From: Arenibacter troitsensis
Lineage (GTDB): Bacteria > Bacteroidota > Bacteroidia > Flavobacteriales > Flavobacteriaceae
Direction of reading: 5' to 3'
DNA: 64,000 bases
Assembly (NCBI RefSeq): GCF_900177645.1
Contig: NZ_FXAO01000003.1
Span: forward strand, 62,001 to 126,000
A program made the translations under genes and the position numbers. Shown in pieces: positions 31,112-39,237 of the stretch. Under the pieces are notes generated by a model that saw only the letters and a list, made by a program, of their open reading frames with translations, ran no database searches and was not told where the DNA came from. Positions within the stretch are counted from its first letter, which is position 1; each line of letters opens with the position of its first letter.

Positions 31112-31394
31112 GCTGGCGCGAGCGTCACGCTCGTGCCCTCAGCAGTATGCATCACAGAGCAGCTTTGAGTAAAAGTTGTCAATAACAATTGACTATATCC
31201 ACAACAACTGAGTAGAACAAGGATTAGTTAAGGACCAGTGGCTTGGAAATATAACAGCGCAAGGCACTATGAGAAGGATGATTCGGTTTTAAAGTAGATA
31301 ATGAAGGTATTCATTTAGGTATACTGGAATTATGAGGAATAGTAGAAAAGATTAAGAGGCATGTTATGGGCACGAGCGTGACACTCACGCCAGC
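31112..31394 (+). mobile_element. MITE-like element, complete copy B
   Basis: A 283-base element with 27-base terminal inverted repeats at 31112-31138 and 31368-31394. The left end GCTGGCGCGAGCGTCACGCT and the right end TGACACTCACGCCAGC differ at only two positions when paired. The interior has no open frame but contains a short GTCAAT/ATTGAC palindrome. The flanking CCAC on the left and GTGG on the right may extend the repeat. A truncated copy lies 4.46 kb upstream in the same orientation. Confidence 0.65.
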
Positions 31395-31400
31395 GTGGGG

Positions 31401-31503
31401 AACCAATCCCGCTTTTTCGGCGGGATCTAGGTTCAATACCTGGATACATAGGTCGATTCCAATATTGGGTTCAGGGCTTGCCCTGAGGATCAATACCTTT
31501 TAT
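31401..31503 (+). repeat. Dispersed repeat R1, right half
   Basis: Begins with the R1 core (AACCAATCCCGC...CGGCGGGATCTAGG, also present at 26613-26657) and continues with the right arm seen in the full copy at 3741-3887 (GGTCGATTCC, GGGTTCAGGGCTTGCCCTGA). It starts directly after the end of MITE-like copy B. Confidence 0.7.
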
Positions 31504-31832
31504 TAAACCCATATTGCCACCGGAAAACCAATAAGACGGCATAAAAATAGAAGATCTTATAGATCTTTTATTTTTTGAGCGTCCTGATAACTACCTTACA
31601 TATTGTTTGTAAATAAAATGAAAACCTTTGAAAGTCTATGGTTTTTCTGTAGTTGCTCTACAAATATTATTCATAACTTTTTGGTCTCCAAATAATTAGC
31701 ACTTACAATTTTCTTCCCCCACTTTTTTATGTACAAAATGCCAGATATGAGAGTGGCAAAATCAGTTAGATAAATTGTATTTACCAAGAAAGGTAGATAT
31801 AAAATTCATATAAACAATCAAAGCCTTTAATT

Positions 31833-32567
31833 ATGAAAAATACATTAACATACCTTTGCTTATTTCTCCTTGTATATAATTCTTTTGGTCAACCAAAAAA
31901 GACTCTTAATACAAAATATGATGTCGACGTAAATTTGGAGGATAAAAATCAAAAAATATCCTTTATTGTTGGCATTGGAGGAAGTTATATTGGCAACAAT
32001 CTTTATCAGAACCCTGTTGTGAACGTTGTTAATAAATATGTAATTTTAGAGGAGGCTCAAAATTATAAAACGAATATTAGTTTAGGAATTGCATATACAG
32101 GTAGTTCATTAAGATTACGTAACGGAATAAAAGTACCCTACGGATTAACATTTGCCACATTTATAAATCCAATCGCTTTAAATCAAGTTTCCGATAGTGA
32201 GCAAGGTTTTTTTAACATGGTTGATTTTGGCGTTGGATTAGGTTGGAAATTTTCTGGTAGTATGATGATAATGGGTACGGTCGAATTTTTTAATGTAAGG
32301 CAGCCTAAGGAATGGTTTATAGAAGAATACGGTAAAAACAACAAGCAATTTCTTGTAGAAAATGCACCTCAAATATCGTTTGATTCTAGTGATGATAATA
32401 TTTTCAAAAACCAAATGGCAACTACAATTGGGTTCAAAATCTGCTATACTTTTGATATAATCAAAAGTTACATAGGTCAAAATGGCAATTCAACCGATAA
32501 AACTTCCACCCCAGCAATCGAAACCCCAGAAGGTGATACATCTACTACAACTACAACCAATCTGTAA
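31833..32567 (+). CDS. Exported protein, probable outer-membrane beta-barrel
   Basis: A 244-residue protein with a signal peptide ending near NSFGQ. The mature part alternates short amphipathic strands with Gly and aromatic residues (ISFIVGIGGSYIGNN, TNISLGIAYTGSSLRL, VDFGVGLGWKFSGSMMIMG, TTIGFKICYTFDII), as in small eight-strand barrels. A Thr-rich tail (TSTTTTTNL) follows the barrel instead of ending it. I do not recognise a family. It is convergent with the nuclease-like gene of the IetAS operon, and whether it belongs to that system cannot be told. Confidence 0.6.
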   Translation: MKNTLTYLCLFLLVYNSFGQPKKTLNTKYDVDVNLEDKNQKISFIVGIGGSYIGNNLYQNPVVNVVNKYVILEEAQNYKTNISLGIAYTGSSLRLRNGIKVPYGLTFATFINPIALNQVSDSEQGFFNMVDFGVGLGWKFSGSMMIMGTVEFFNVRQPKEWFIEEYGKNNKQFLVENAPQISFDSSDDNIFKNQMATTIGFKICYTFDIIKSYIGQNGNSTDKTSTPAIETPEGDTSTTTTTNL

Positions 32568-32894
32568 CTGACTGAACCTATATGAACTCAAAAATGTTAA
32601 TTATGGCTTACTAGTGAGGAACAATTATTTAAGTATAGCGTGTTGGATTCCTTTGACATAATATCTGCCGATATCTACTATTATATCAAATAGCAAAGCT
32701 ATACGCAGTTTTACTAAATTGACATAATTTTTAGGATAATGTACCGTGTTAAATAATTTGAGCTTTGTTTGAAAGCGAATGTTGATACTTCAGTTTCTTG
32801 AAAAAATTTATTCTCAAAAGTTTCTTCTACAATGTTAATGGAACACTTTTTATGCGACGACGTAGGAGGGAAGCGTAATGTGTGTGGAATGGCT
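32568..32894. other. Convergent intergenic stretch
   Basis: About 325 AT-rich bases between two convergent genes. No clear hairpin terminator or gene was seen. Confidence 0.35.
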
Positions 32895-33425
32895 TTAAAC
32901 TATATCTTCAATAATTAACTCTTTGTTTTTAAAAAACGCATGCATAATTTTTATTGTATCCTCATCTTTTACAATTGAAAATTCGTGAATTCTATCTTTG
33001 TAATTACCTTCATAATTATTTAAGAATATTTCTGGATATTTTCCAATATTTATAAATATTCCCATTTCATAATTTAAAAAGTAAAACATTTGTTCTAATT
33101 TCTCATAATCTTCTACTGATGCTCTTTCATTTCCATTTAACTTAAAAGCAAAATTTACAAAATTATTTTCATTTGCATTTTCTGTTATACCAGCTTCAAT
33201 AGGAATATGAATAAGCAAATCAGGTCGTTGTGTAACTCCATAATGTTCTAAATTCCGTTTTTGAACTTCCGCTTCTAATATTGTATACTCTGGGAAAATT
33301 TTCTTTCCCTCTAACTGATTCGATAGAATTCGATAGAATTCAGTTTGAAAACCTCTTTCGGATCTATAATATCGTGGTATTATTATATTTTTTAAAGTAT
33401 TTATAACCTCGTTTAGTATTGCCAT
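32895..33425 (-). CDS. Predicted PD-(D/E)XK-like nuclease-fold protein, third gene of IetAS operon
   Basis: A 176-residue cytoplasmic protein that I do not match to a named family. Its layout suggests a restriction-endonuclease-like fold: an N-terminal helix with acidic residues (RSERGFQTEFYRIL, residues 21-34), then the strand RPDLLIHIP with Asp69, then a strand NFAFKLN with Lys95, then helix VEDYEKLEQMF. In active nucleases the residue two before the Lys is Asp or Glu; here it is Ala93, so the site is either degenerate or uses a Glu moved elsewhere. It starts 24 bases after the subtilase stop, on the same strand, and is very AT-rich (9 of 60 G/C at 33001-33060). Confidence 0.5.
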   Translation of the reverse strand: MAILNEVINTLKNIIIPRYYRSERGFQTEFYRILSNQLEGKKIFPEYTILEAEVQKRNLEHYGVTQRPDLLIHIPIEAGITENANENNFVNFAFKLNGNERASVEDYEKLEQMFYFLNYEMGIFINIGKYPEIFLNNYEGNYKDRIHEFSIVKDEDTIKIMHAFFKNKELIIEDIV

Positions 33426-33449
33426 TTTTCTACTATAAATGATATTAAA

Positions 33450-35819
33450 TTAATCATCAGAATCTGTTTTTACTACAACTTCTGATCGAGCTTCTATATC
33501 TATTTGTAAAGGAATTAATGCACTATATTTATTAAGAATGTTCGCATATAAATCCACTTCTGCTTTTGGTGTAGTAACAGTCAAAATAAGTGCAAACTTA
33601 ACTTTTTTAACACCATTTCTGTTTCCTCTTCCTAAGGCATGAATATGAAAAACGGGTTCATCAATACTTTTTGAAAATTTAGTTACCTCACGCGCATCTA
33701 AACTATCCCACTTCAAATCTTCTTTTAACTCTAATTCTGTTCTAAATTGAGGTTTGGCTGAATCTGTTTGAGGAAAATTACTTTGTTCCCAACCATTCAA
33801 GAGAAGATATTCCATTCTCTCAGGGTTTTTAGATATGTCAACAATTTCAGATTTTTTAGCATCGCCATCTAAATCAATTCCTGTATTATTTTTGAATACA
33901 TATTTATTGCGATTTGGATAAAATGCAACTTCAACAGAAGAGGTTGTGTAATCATCAGAGCTTAGCTGATCTATATCAGTTAATAATGCAACAGTCCACT
34001 TAAAATTAGCTTTCCCTTTTGTTATATTCTCATCCCATGGAATTAAAAATTCTGCATATTTAGCAGGATCTAATTCACCTCTATAAATTAAGGTATATGA
34101 TTTATCGTTACATGAAATAATATTTTCCATTTCATCAGGTATAATACCATGACCCATTTCCAAGCAATGACTACCATTAAGGTTATTATCACGAGCTGAA
34201 TGTATCATTAATGCTTTAGCAGTTAAAGTATCAACCGTGTTATTTGATTCACCAACTAAACGACCTGCCAATGAAGCTGCAATAGGACTTGCAAAACTTG
34301 TACCTTGACTCCATACTTTGCTTCCAAGGTTTTGAGACACCAAATGAATTGGATGTTGGTCGCAACCTCCGAAAGCCATTATATCTGGTTTCATTTTACT
34401 GCCTTCCCGACCTGGTCCAATGCTACTATATGGTGCTCTTATCGAAACACCTTTTCTATTTGTAAAAGCTCCTACCGCTAAACAATTGACAGCATCAGAA
34501 GGAGATTGTATTCTTTCATAACCTTTAATATGCCCATCATTTCCTACTGCTACACAAAAAAGAACTTCATGATCGATACTTAATAAATCACAAGAGTAAG
34601 TAAAACGACTTATACTGTCATCCAAAATTGGTCCACTTGGACCTAAACTTAAATTATATACTTTAATACCTTTATTATTAGGTATGATTTTTTCAATCGC
34701 ATCTATTGCGTCATATAATTCTGGATCATTTGTATTAGAAGAAAGAACTCCAAATGTTTTCACTGAAACAAGTGGTTCAGGCAGTGTGTCACCAGTAGAA
34801 TAATTATTTAAAGGACCAAACAATACAGCTCCTGTAACTTGAGTTCCATGTTCAACATACCCAGGAATAGGGCTTCCAGTAACTGAAAATTCTGACTCGC
34901 TGTAGTTTTTGGTATAAGGATTACTATCATCTAAACCACCATCAATCACTCCTACAACTGTTTTAGACTTTTTAGTAAATTTTGGAATATTTGGACCTCC
35001 AGTTAAACTCGTGCCACGTGCGATAGAAGGTAAATCTCTCATCTTTAGAGGATGTATAGTTCTTAAAGGATTATAACCTGATAAAGAATCTAAAATATGT
35101 TTATTACCATTGAAGCTAATAAATGAAACACCACTTCTATATTGCTTAAATTTCACATCATTAGTATTTACGCCAGCTTTTGATAAATGATTGATAAAAT
35201 GATCTAAAGTTTTATCCTTATCTATGCCAAAAGGATGAAGAACAGCTTCAAGTCTTCCTTGTTTCCAATCATCTGGCAAGCCCAAAATTTGTTCATTGGT
35301 TGGTAATATTCCTAAAGTTGAAATTTTTCTTATATCTGTTTGAAAGCTTTTAGTTAAAGTTGAAGAGCTTTTCTTTAACTGATTTTCAAATTTTGTTAAA
35401 CTTTCTTCTGTAGCCCTTACAAAGAACATTTTGGAAAAAATGGGAGCAACATATTCTTCAGATTGAACATCTGTAATTTCATTGGAATCATAATCTTTAT
35501 TTCTCCAAACTCGTGATCCAATTTCAGTAAGCCCAAATTTTTCATAACCCAAATCAAAAAGAGTTTCTGGGTAATATGATTTCGCTGAAAATTCAGGTTG
35601 TAGTGTTAAACTTAAAATAATTTCATTAGGCAATCTTGCCGAATCAGGCATTTTTCTAAGTACTTCTCTGGTTTCATGGATATCATTCAGTACAAACTCT
35701 TTTGCTTGTTCATAAGTATAAGGCATTGCTTTTGGGCCACCACCACCTCCTTTAGACACTGGTTCTCCATAAACTTGTCCATTATATAGAATCGGTCTTC
35801 TTTTTTTATTTTCACTCAT
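33450..35819 (-). CDS. ietS: IetS-type subtilisin-like serine protease (S8)
   Basis: A 789-residue protein with no signal peptide, so it acts in the cytoplasm. An N-terminal region of about 285 residues precedes an intact S8 catalytic domain: Asp293 in VGVIDGGLDD, His324 in VEHGTQVTG, oxyanion Asn427 in CVAVGNDG and Ser508 in SQGTSFASP. The C-terminal 270 residues are beta-rich and unassigned. Its start overlaps the end of an AAA ATPase gene by 4 bases. Such pairs are known as IetA/IetS, first described from Agrobacterium plasmid pTiC58 (IetS toxin, IetA antitoxin) and later listed as an anti-phage system. All catalytic residues are present, so the protease is probably active and held in check by its partner. 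Confidence 0.85.
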   Translation of the reverse strand: MSENKKRRPILYNGQVYGEPVSKGGGGGPKAMPYTYEQAKEFVLNDIHETREVLRKMPDSARLPNEIILSLTLQPEFSAKSYYPETLFDLGYEKFGLTEIGSRVWRNKDYDSNEITDVQSEEYVAPIFSKMFFVRATEESLTKFENQLKKSSSTLTKSFQTDIRKISTLGILPTNEQILGLPDDWKQGRLEAVLHPFGIDKDKTLDHFINHLSKAGVNTNDVKFKQYRSGVSFISFNGNKHILDSLSGYNPLRTIHPLKMRDLPSIARGTSLTGGPNIPKFTKKSKTVVGVIDGGLDDSNPYTKNYSESEFSVTGSPIPGYVEHGTQVTGAVLFGPLNNYSTGDTLPEPLVSVKTFGVLSSNTNDPELYDAIDAIEKIIPNNKGIKVYNLSLGPSGPILDDSISRFTYSCDLLSIDHEVLFCVAVGNDGHIKGYERIQSPSDAVNCLAVGAFTNRKGVSIRAPYSSIGPGREGSKMKPDIMAFGGCDQHPIHLVSQNLGSKVWSQGTSFASPIAASLAGRLVGESNNTVDTLTAKALMIHSARDNNLNGSHCLEMGHGIIPDEMENIISCNDKSYTLIYRGELDPAKYAEFLIPWDENITKGKANFKWTVALLTDIDQLSSDDYTTSSVEVAFYPNRNKYVFKNNTGIDLDGDAKKSEIVDISKNPERMEYLLLNGWEQSNFPQTDSAKPQFRTELELKEDLKWDSLDAREVTKFSKSIDEPVFHIHALGRGNRNGVKKVKFALILTVTTPKAEVDLYANILNKYSALIPLQIDIEARSEVVVKTDSDD

Positions 35820-36952
35820 GATTTATTCTTTTTTAAGTGATGTTGGACTCCTGCAGGACTTAGTCCTGATATTTCAGCTAACTCTCTTACAGTTATGGAG
35901 TCTCCCAATAATTCTTTAGCTATAACACAAAATCGAGCACGAATTTTTTTATCATCTTTAAACCCATCTAGTTCCTCAAAAAGAGCAACTAATGGTTTTT
36001 GATTTCTTAAAACACTTCTTCTTTTTACATTATTAGCATATTTACATATATCAGCTGGACTACTTTCAATAAAGAATTCTGAAATTGGTTCTAATATTGA
36101 GGTAGAAGTGTTTGATAATTCTAAAAATTCAGCTAGTTCCTTATTTAAAATGGACAAGCGCTCACTTTTCTTTGGTAACGGTAAAGTTATTATATGATCA
36201 AATCTTCTCCAGATTGCTTTATCTAATAATTCAGGATGATTACTTGTTGCAATAAAGACAGAAGAAACTGGCCAATCTTCAAGTTCCATCAATAATATAT
36301 TAACAACCCTTTTTATTTCTCCTAAATCTGTATTATCATCTCTCTTCTTTGCAATAGCATCAAATTCATCAAACAATAGAACTGAAGGATTTTGTTTAGC
36401 ATATTGTAAAACTTTCTTAAGATTAGCTCCTGTTTTACCCATTAAACTAGACATACTAGAAGAAAGATCAAGTGTTAAAAGGTTTTTATTAAGTACAGAA
36501 GCAATATGCTTAGCTAGCATAGTCTTTCCGGTTCCTGGTTGACCAATCAAAAGAATACTTGTAGAAGGCTTTATGTTTTTTTCAAGTAAAAGATTTATTT
36601 TATTTCTTTCATCCAAAAAACCATTAATCTTATCTTTCAAATCATCTGGCAAAATAGGGGAGACATTCGAATCGATATTTGGAGTGCTCAATGTTGCCAT
36701 TTCTAATTGAGAATCATAATCAATTGGCAATGGTCTACCAACGCTCCTAATTGCAGCACCTCCATTAATTGAAAAGGAGCTAATAGCTTGATTAATACTT
36801 GTGGAAACTTCAGGTGCATCTTTTTTTATACTTCTTGCTAAACTTAGTGCAGCTAGTTCAACAAGTTTTGATTCACCTATTAAACCTGCGTTTACCAAAT
36901 CAACAATAAATTTCTTTGTCGATGGCTTCAATATATTTGTTTTTAGAGTCAT
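35816..36952 (-). CDS. ietA: IetA-type AAA ATPase with C-terminal HTH-like tail
   Basis: A 378-residue AAA ATPase. It has Walker A (GQPGTGKT, 137-144), Walker B (VLLFDEFDAI, about 191-200), sensor-1 Asn in FIATSNHPELLD and the arginine finger in IWRRFDHI (249-250). An N-terminal helical part of 100 residues precedes the ATPase core. The last 25 residues (TVRELAEISGLSPAGVQHHLKK) read as a helix-turn-helix, suggesting DNA contact or a substrate adaptor. It is the first gene of the operon and overlaps ietS by 4 bases. A TTG at 37045 is in frame, but the ATG at 36952 follows an excellent promoter. By analogy with pTiC58 it would restrain the protease. Confidence 0.85.
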   Translation of the reverse strand: MTLKTNILKPSTKKFIVDLVNAGLIGESKLVELAALSLARSIKKDAPEVSTSINQAISSFSINGGAAIRSVGRPLPIDYDSQLEMATLSTPNIDSNVSPILPDDLKDKINGFLDERNKINLLLEKNIKPSTSILLIGQPGTGKTMLAKHIASVLNKNLLTLDLSSSMSSLMGKTGANLKKVLQYAKQNPSVLLFDEFDAIAKKRDDNTDLGEIKRVVNILLMELEDWPVSSVFIATSNHPELLDKAIWRRFDHIITLPLPKKSERLSILNKELAEFLELSNTSTSILEPISEFFIESSPADICKYANNVKRRSVLRNQKPLVALFEELDGFKDDKKIRARFCVIAKELLGDSITVRELAEISGLSPAGVQHHLKKNKS

Positions 36953-36971
36953 ATTTATATTTACTGTACAG

Positions 36972-37002
36972 CAAAAATATACATTATTATTGAACTCACA
37001 AA
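36972..37002 (-). promoter_or_regulatory. Predicted promoter of the IetAS operon
   Basis: On the minus strand TTTG, a 19-base spacer and TATTTTTG match the Bacteroidota promoter pattern exactly. The implied message start lies about 12-15 bases before the ietA ATG. Confidence 0.6.
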
Positions 37003-37228
37003 CATTTTGTTTAGTTTTTATAATATAAATACAAAAACCGTACAAACATTAAGTTTGTAGCACTTAAGGTTTTTGGCCTCATAAAATTTTGGCAAAACAA
37101 TAGGAGAAATGAGCGTCCATATTTTAGGGGTTTAGCAATAAGGTTTATTAAGAGTTCATATTATTCAAGCGATTTCAAATCAATGTTAAGTAGTTCCAAT
37201 GTTTCCTAAAATATAGCGAATGAACCGT

Positions 37229-37267
37229 AAACCCGCCCGTACCGAAAAGGGTACGTTCGGGCGGGTT
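37229..37267. repeat. GC-rich hairpin repeat R3
   Basis: AACCCGCCCGTACCG... pairs with ...GTACGTTCGGGCGGGTT around an AAAAG loop, a long hairpin. It may terminate or insulate transcription upstream of the IetAS operon. Confidence 0.6.
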
Positions 37268-38080
37268 GTTTCCAAAATTATATGCGGCCTTGAATTTTTG
37301 TTTCTTTTGTTTCAAGACAAAAGATAATGAAACATTAAAAAAAGGATTAATTAAAGTTCTAAATATAACAAGTGCATAGAATTTTATTTTTACTCAATTA
37401 TTTAATTATTTGCAAAAACTTTAAAGGAGTTCGTGAATCTCGTAAAAACTCGATTTCATAAAATTTATGCTCTTGTGGCAAGCTGACTAGAATGATGTGA
37501 AAAATTTACAGAAACTTTCTGGATTATATGCCAGCAGCTTTAACTCGCTCAAAATTATAAAGGTTCTCAACCTTTAGAATTTATGCCGTGGCGCTGGCCA
37601 AGCGTTGGCAAATTGTGTTTTAAAATGAAAGCCATTTAGCGTTTATTTTAAAAAAGCAATCGAGCGTTTGGCTGTGCGGCAATTTCACATAACCCGTGGC
37701 AAAAGAAATTAGCCAGTGGCTGATTGTTTTTGGCGGCGAGATGATGCGGTTGCCACAGTAGCTAAGAATACCATTCAAACCAAATACCTATAGTTTGTTT
37801 TTACATATTTCGTAATTCCCTTGAACATAATTCAAGACGTTATAATACAGCTGTGCCGTAGTTATAACTGAATTATGTCAAATAGCGCCAAAATACGCTA
37901 TTACAGGAATTACTATAATTGAACCATAATTTACATTATGTAAAATAGAATTTTCAGGGTGACCTTCCTTAAGTTTTATTCTGTGGTTCAATTTGCTGTA
38001 GTAGAGTCTGACGATAACACCCCTTCCTTTGCTTTAAAGTTATATTCCAAAAATCTCTAGGAACATTTTAAATCCAAAAA

Positions 38081-38110
38081 AAAGCTCCGGATATAAATGT
38101 CCGGAGCTTT
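38081..38110 (-). terminator. Rho-independent terminator
   Basis: AAAGCTCCGGA / TCCGGAGCTTT is a perfect stem; on the minus strand it is followed by a run of T (CTTTTTTTTGG). It lies 82 bases past the stop of the minus-strand gene at 38192-38530. Confidence 0.8.
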
Positions 38111-38191
38111 TCTTCCTAATGTTCCCACGCTACTGTCGTTTTTAGGTGAATGCAGTTGTTTAAACTGTCACAGGAAAATTAAAGGAATCTT

Positions 38192-38530
38192 TTAATACCT
38201 CAACATGTTGCTGTATTCTTCAACTGATTTTTGTATTTCTAGATAGGAACGAATTTGGGCCATTGTTTTTTCAAAGAGTTCAATCCTTAAATCCTTTTCC
38301 CTCTTTAAAGCTTTGATCAATTCTGCATTCGTATTTTTCAAGCTCCTTAGAGATTGTCGGAGGGTTTCAGATTTAATAAACAAGGAGTATGTGTTAGGTT
38401 CACATACATAAGAGGTCAATTTTTTTTCCAATTGGCACAAATCATTATTGGTACGCTCCAATTTTAGAATACATCCACTGTTGGAAGGCCTGCTAATTAA
38501 ATTTCTACTAATTTTTGGGGTTGTTTCCAT
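38192..38530 (-). CDS. Hypothetical coiled-coil protein
   Basis: A 112-residue cytoplasmic protein not recognised as a family member. Residues about 25-105 are highly helical with heptad-like spacing of Leu (LERTNNDLCQLEKKLTSY, LRQSLRSLKNTNAELIKALK, LFEKTMAQIRSYLEIQ), so a coiled coil is likely. A well-formed terminator downstream and normal codon use support a real gene. Confidence 0.6.
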   Translation of the reverse strand: METTPKISRNLISRPSNSGCILKLERTNNDLCQLEKKLTSYVCEPNTYSLFIKSETLRQSLRSLKNTNAELIKALKREKDLRIELFEKTMAQIRSYLEIQKSVEEYSNMLRY

Positions 38531-38889
38531 AGTGTAAGCTTTGTTTTAGGGTTAACAGTTTTTTCTTTGGTACACTCTTATATAATTTGATTTTATTGAT
38601 TTGAAACTAAAAGATACGACAAAATTCCCATTTTTCTCCAAGTAAAACCCTCATTAACATTAGTTTAAAGCAATATTAACACCTACCTTGCATCGACGTA
38701 TGGCCTTTTTTCTTCGACAAACGGTTGGTTTGTTCTGCAATCCTTGCCTTTTACAGGGCTTCTACTCCAAAGCAATAGTGTTTTCTCCACTTCCACTCCC
38801 CTCCTTCCCCAAACCATTAATTTAACATTGCCCCAATCACCTCTTAAGCTCTCATGGACTTTTTCCTAAAAGATTTTATCTAGACTGCG

Positions 38890-39120
38890 TCAAATTGTAC
38901 TTGCTAGTTCCTTGTGGGGTTCAAATTTAGATGCACTGGCCGTACCCTGAGTGGAACCCAAGGGTTGGACAGGCAATGAAATCGAAGTTTCACGAAAACC
39001 TATCAAAACAATAAGAACCACAAAAGTAAATTGAAAATAGTCCGTTCCTTTGTGCAGTCCACACGAATAAAGTTTCGATAAATTATTACCACTTTTCGAA
39101 TGCCGTTGTATTTTCTCCAT
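38890..39120 (-). CDS. Possible small single-pass membrane protein
   Basis: A 76-residue frame with an ATG start, a polar N-terminus, one hydrophobic segment (FQFTFVVLIVLIGF) and a Ser/Thr-rich tail. Nothing recognised. It may be a small exported protein or chance. Confidence 0.3.
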   Translation of the reverse strand: MEKIQRHSKSGNNLSKLYSCGLHKGTDYFQFTFVVLIVLIGFRETSISLPVQPLGSTQGTASASKFEPHKELASTI

Positions 39121-39181
39121 GGAGTCCGTTGCCGGGTCTATCTTTAACTATAACCAACTGTGAAAAATGAATGATCAAAAA

Positions 39182-39210
39182 GAAACCCCGATGCATTGCA
39201 TCGGGGTTTC
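39182..39210 (-). terminator. Rho-independent terminator
   Basis: GAAACCCCGATGCA / TGCATCGGGGTTTC is a perfect stem followed on the minus strand by CTTTTTG, 28 bases past the lipoprotein gene stop. Confidence 0.85.
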
Positions 39211-39237
39211 AAAATATGGTTATCAAGATTAGGGCAA

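Larger units (their letters stand above)
30478..31832. other. Long non-coding region with mobile-element debris
   Basis: About 1.35 kb without a convincing gene. It holds a GC-rich hairpin (30842-30869), MITE-like copy B (31112-31394) and the right half of R1 (31401-31503). Short frames at 30494-30679 and 30738-30935 lack protein-like character. A segment around 30940-31110 has weak similarity to 37680-37760. Confidence 0.5.
36953..38191. other. Long intergenic region upstream of the IetAS operon
   Basis: About 1.2 kb without a gene. It holds the ietA promoter, a GC-rich hairpin (37229-37267) and, at about 37285-37335, a GCCTTGAATTTTTGTTTCTTTTG / CAAAAGATAATGAAAC palindromic segment of a type that recurs in flavobacterial genomes. 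From 37540 to 37760 lies GC-richer sequence with repeated GGC/GCC words, partly similar to 30940-31110. A terminator is at 38081-38110. Confidence 0.45.
38531..39237. other. Intergenic region with one doubtful small gene
   Basis: About 700 bases. It holds the doubtful frame at 38890-39120 and the terminator of the downstream-reading lipoprotein gene at 39182-39210. Pyrimidine-rich sequence around 38700-38850 has no recognised function. Confidence 0.4.

Noticed and set aside
37540..37760. GC-richer stretch that might be a structured RNA
   Set aside because: Words such as GGC and GCC recur, but no consistent pairing scheme was found by eye and there is no match to a known RNA.
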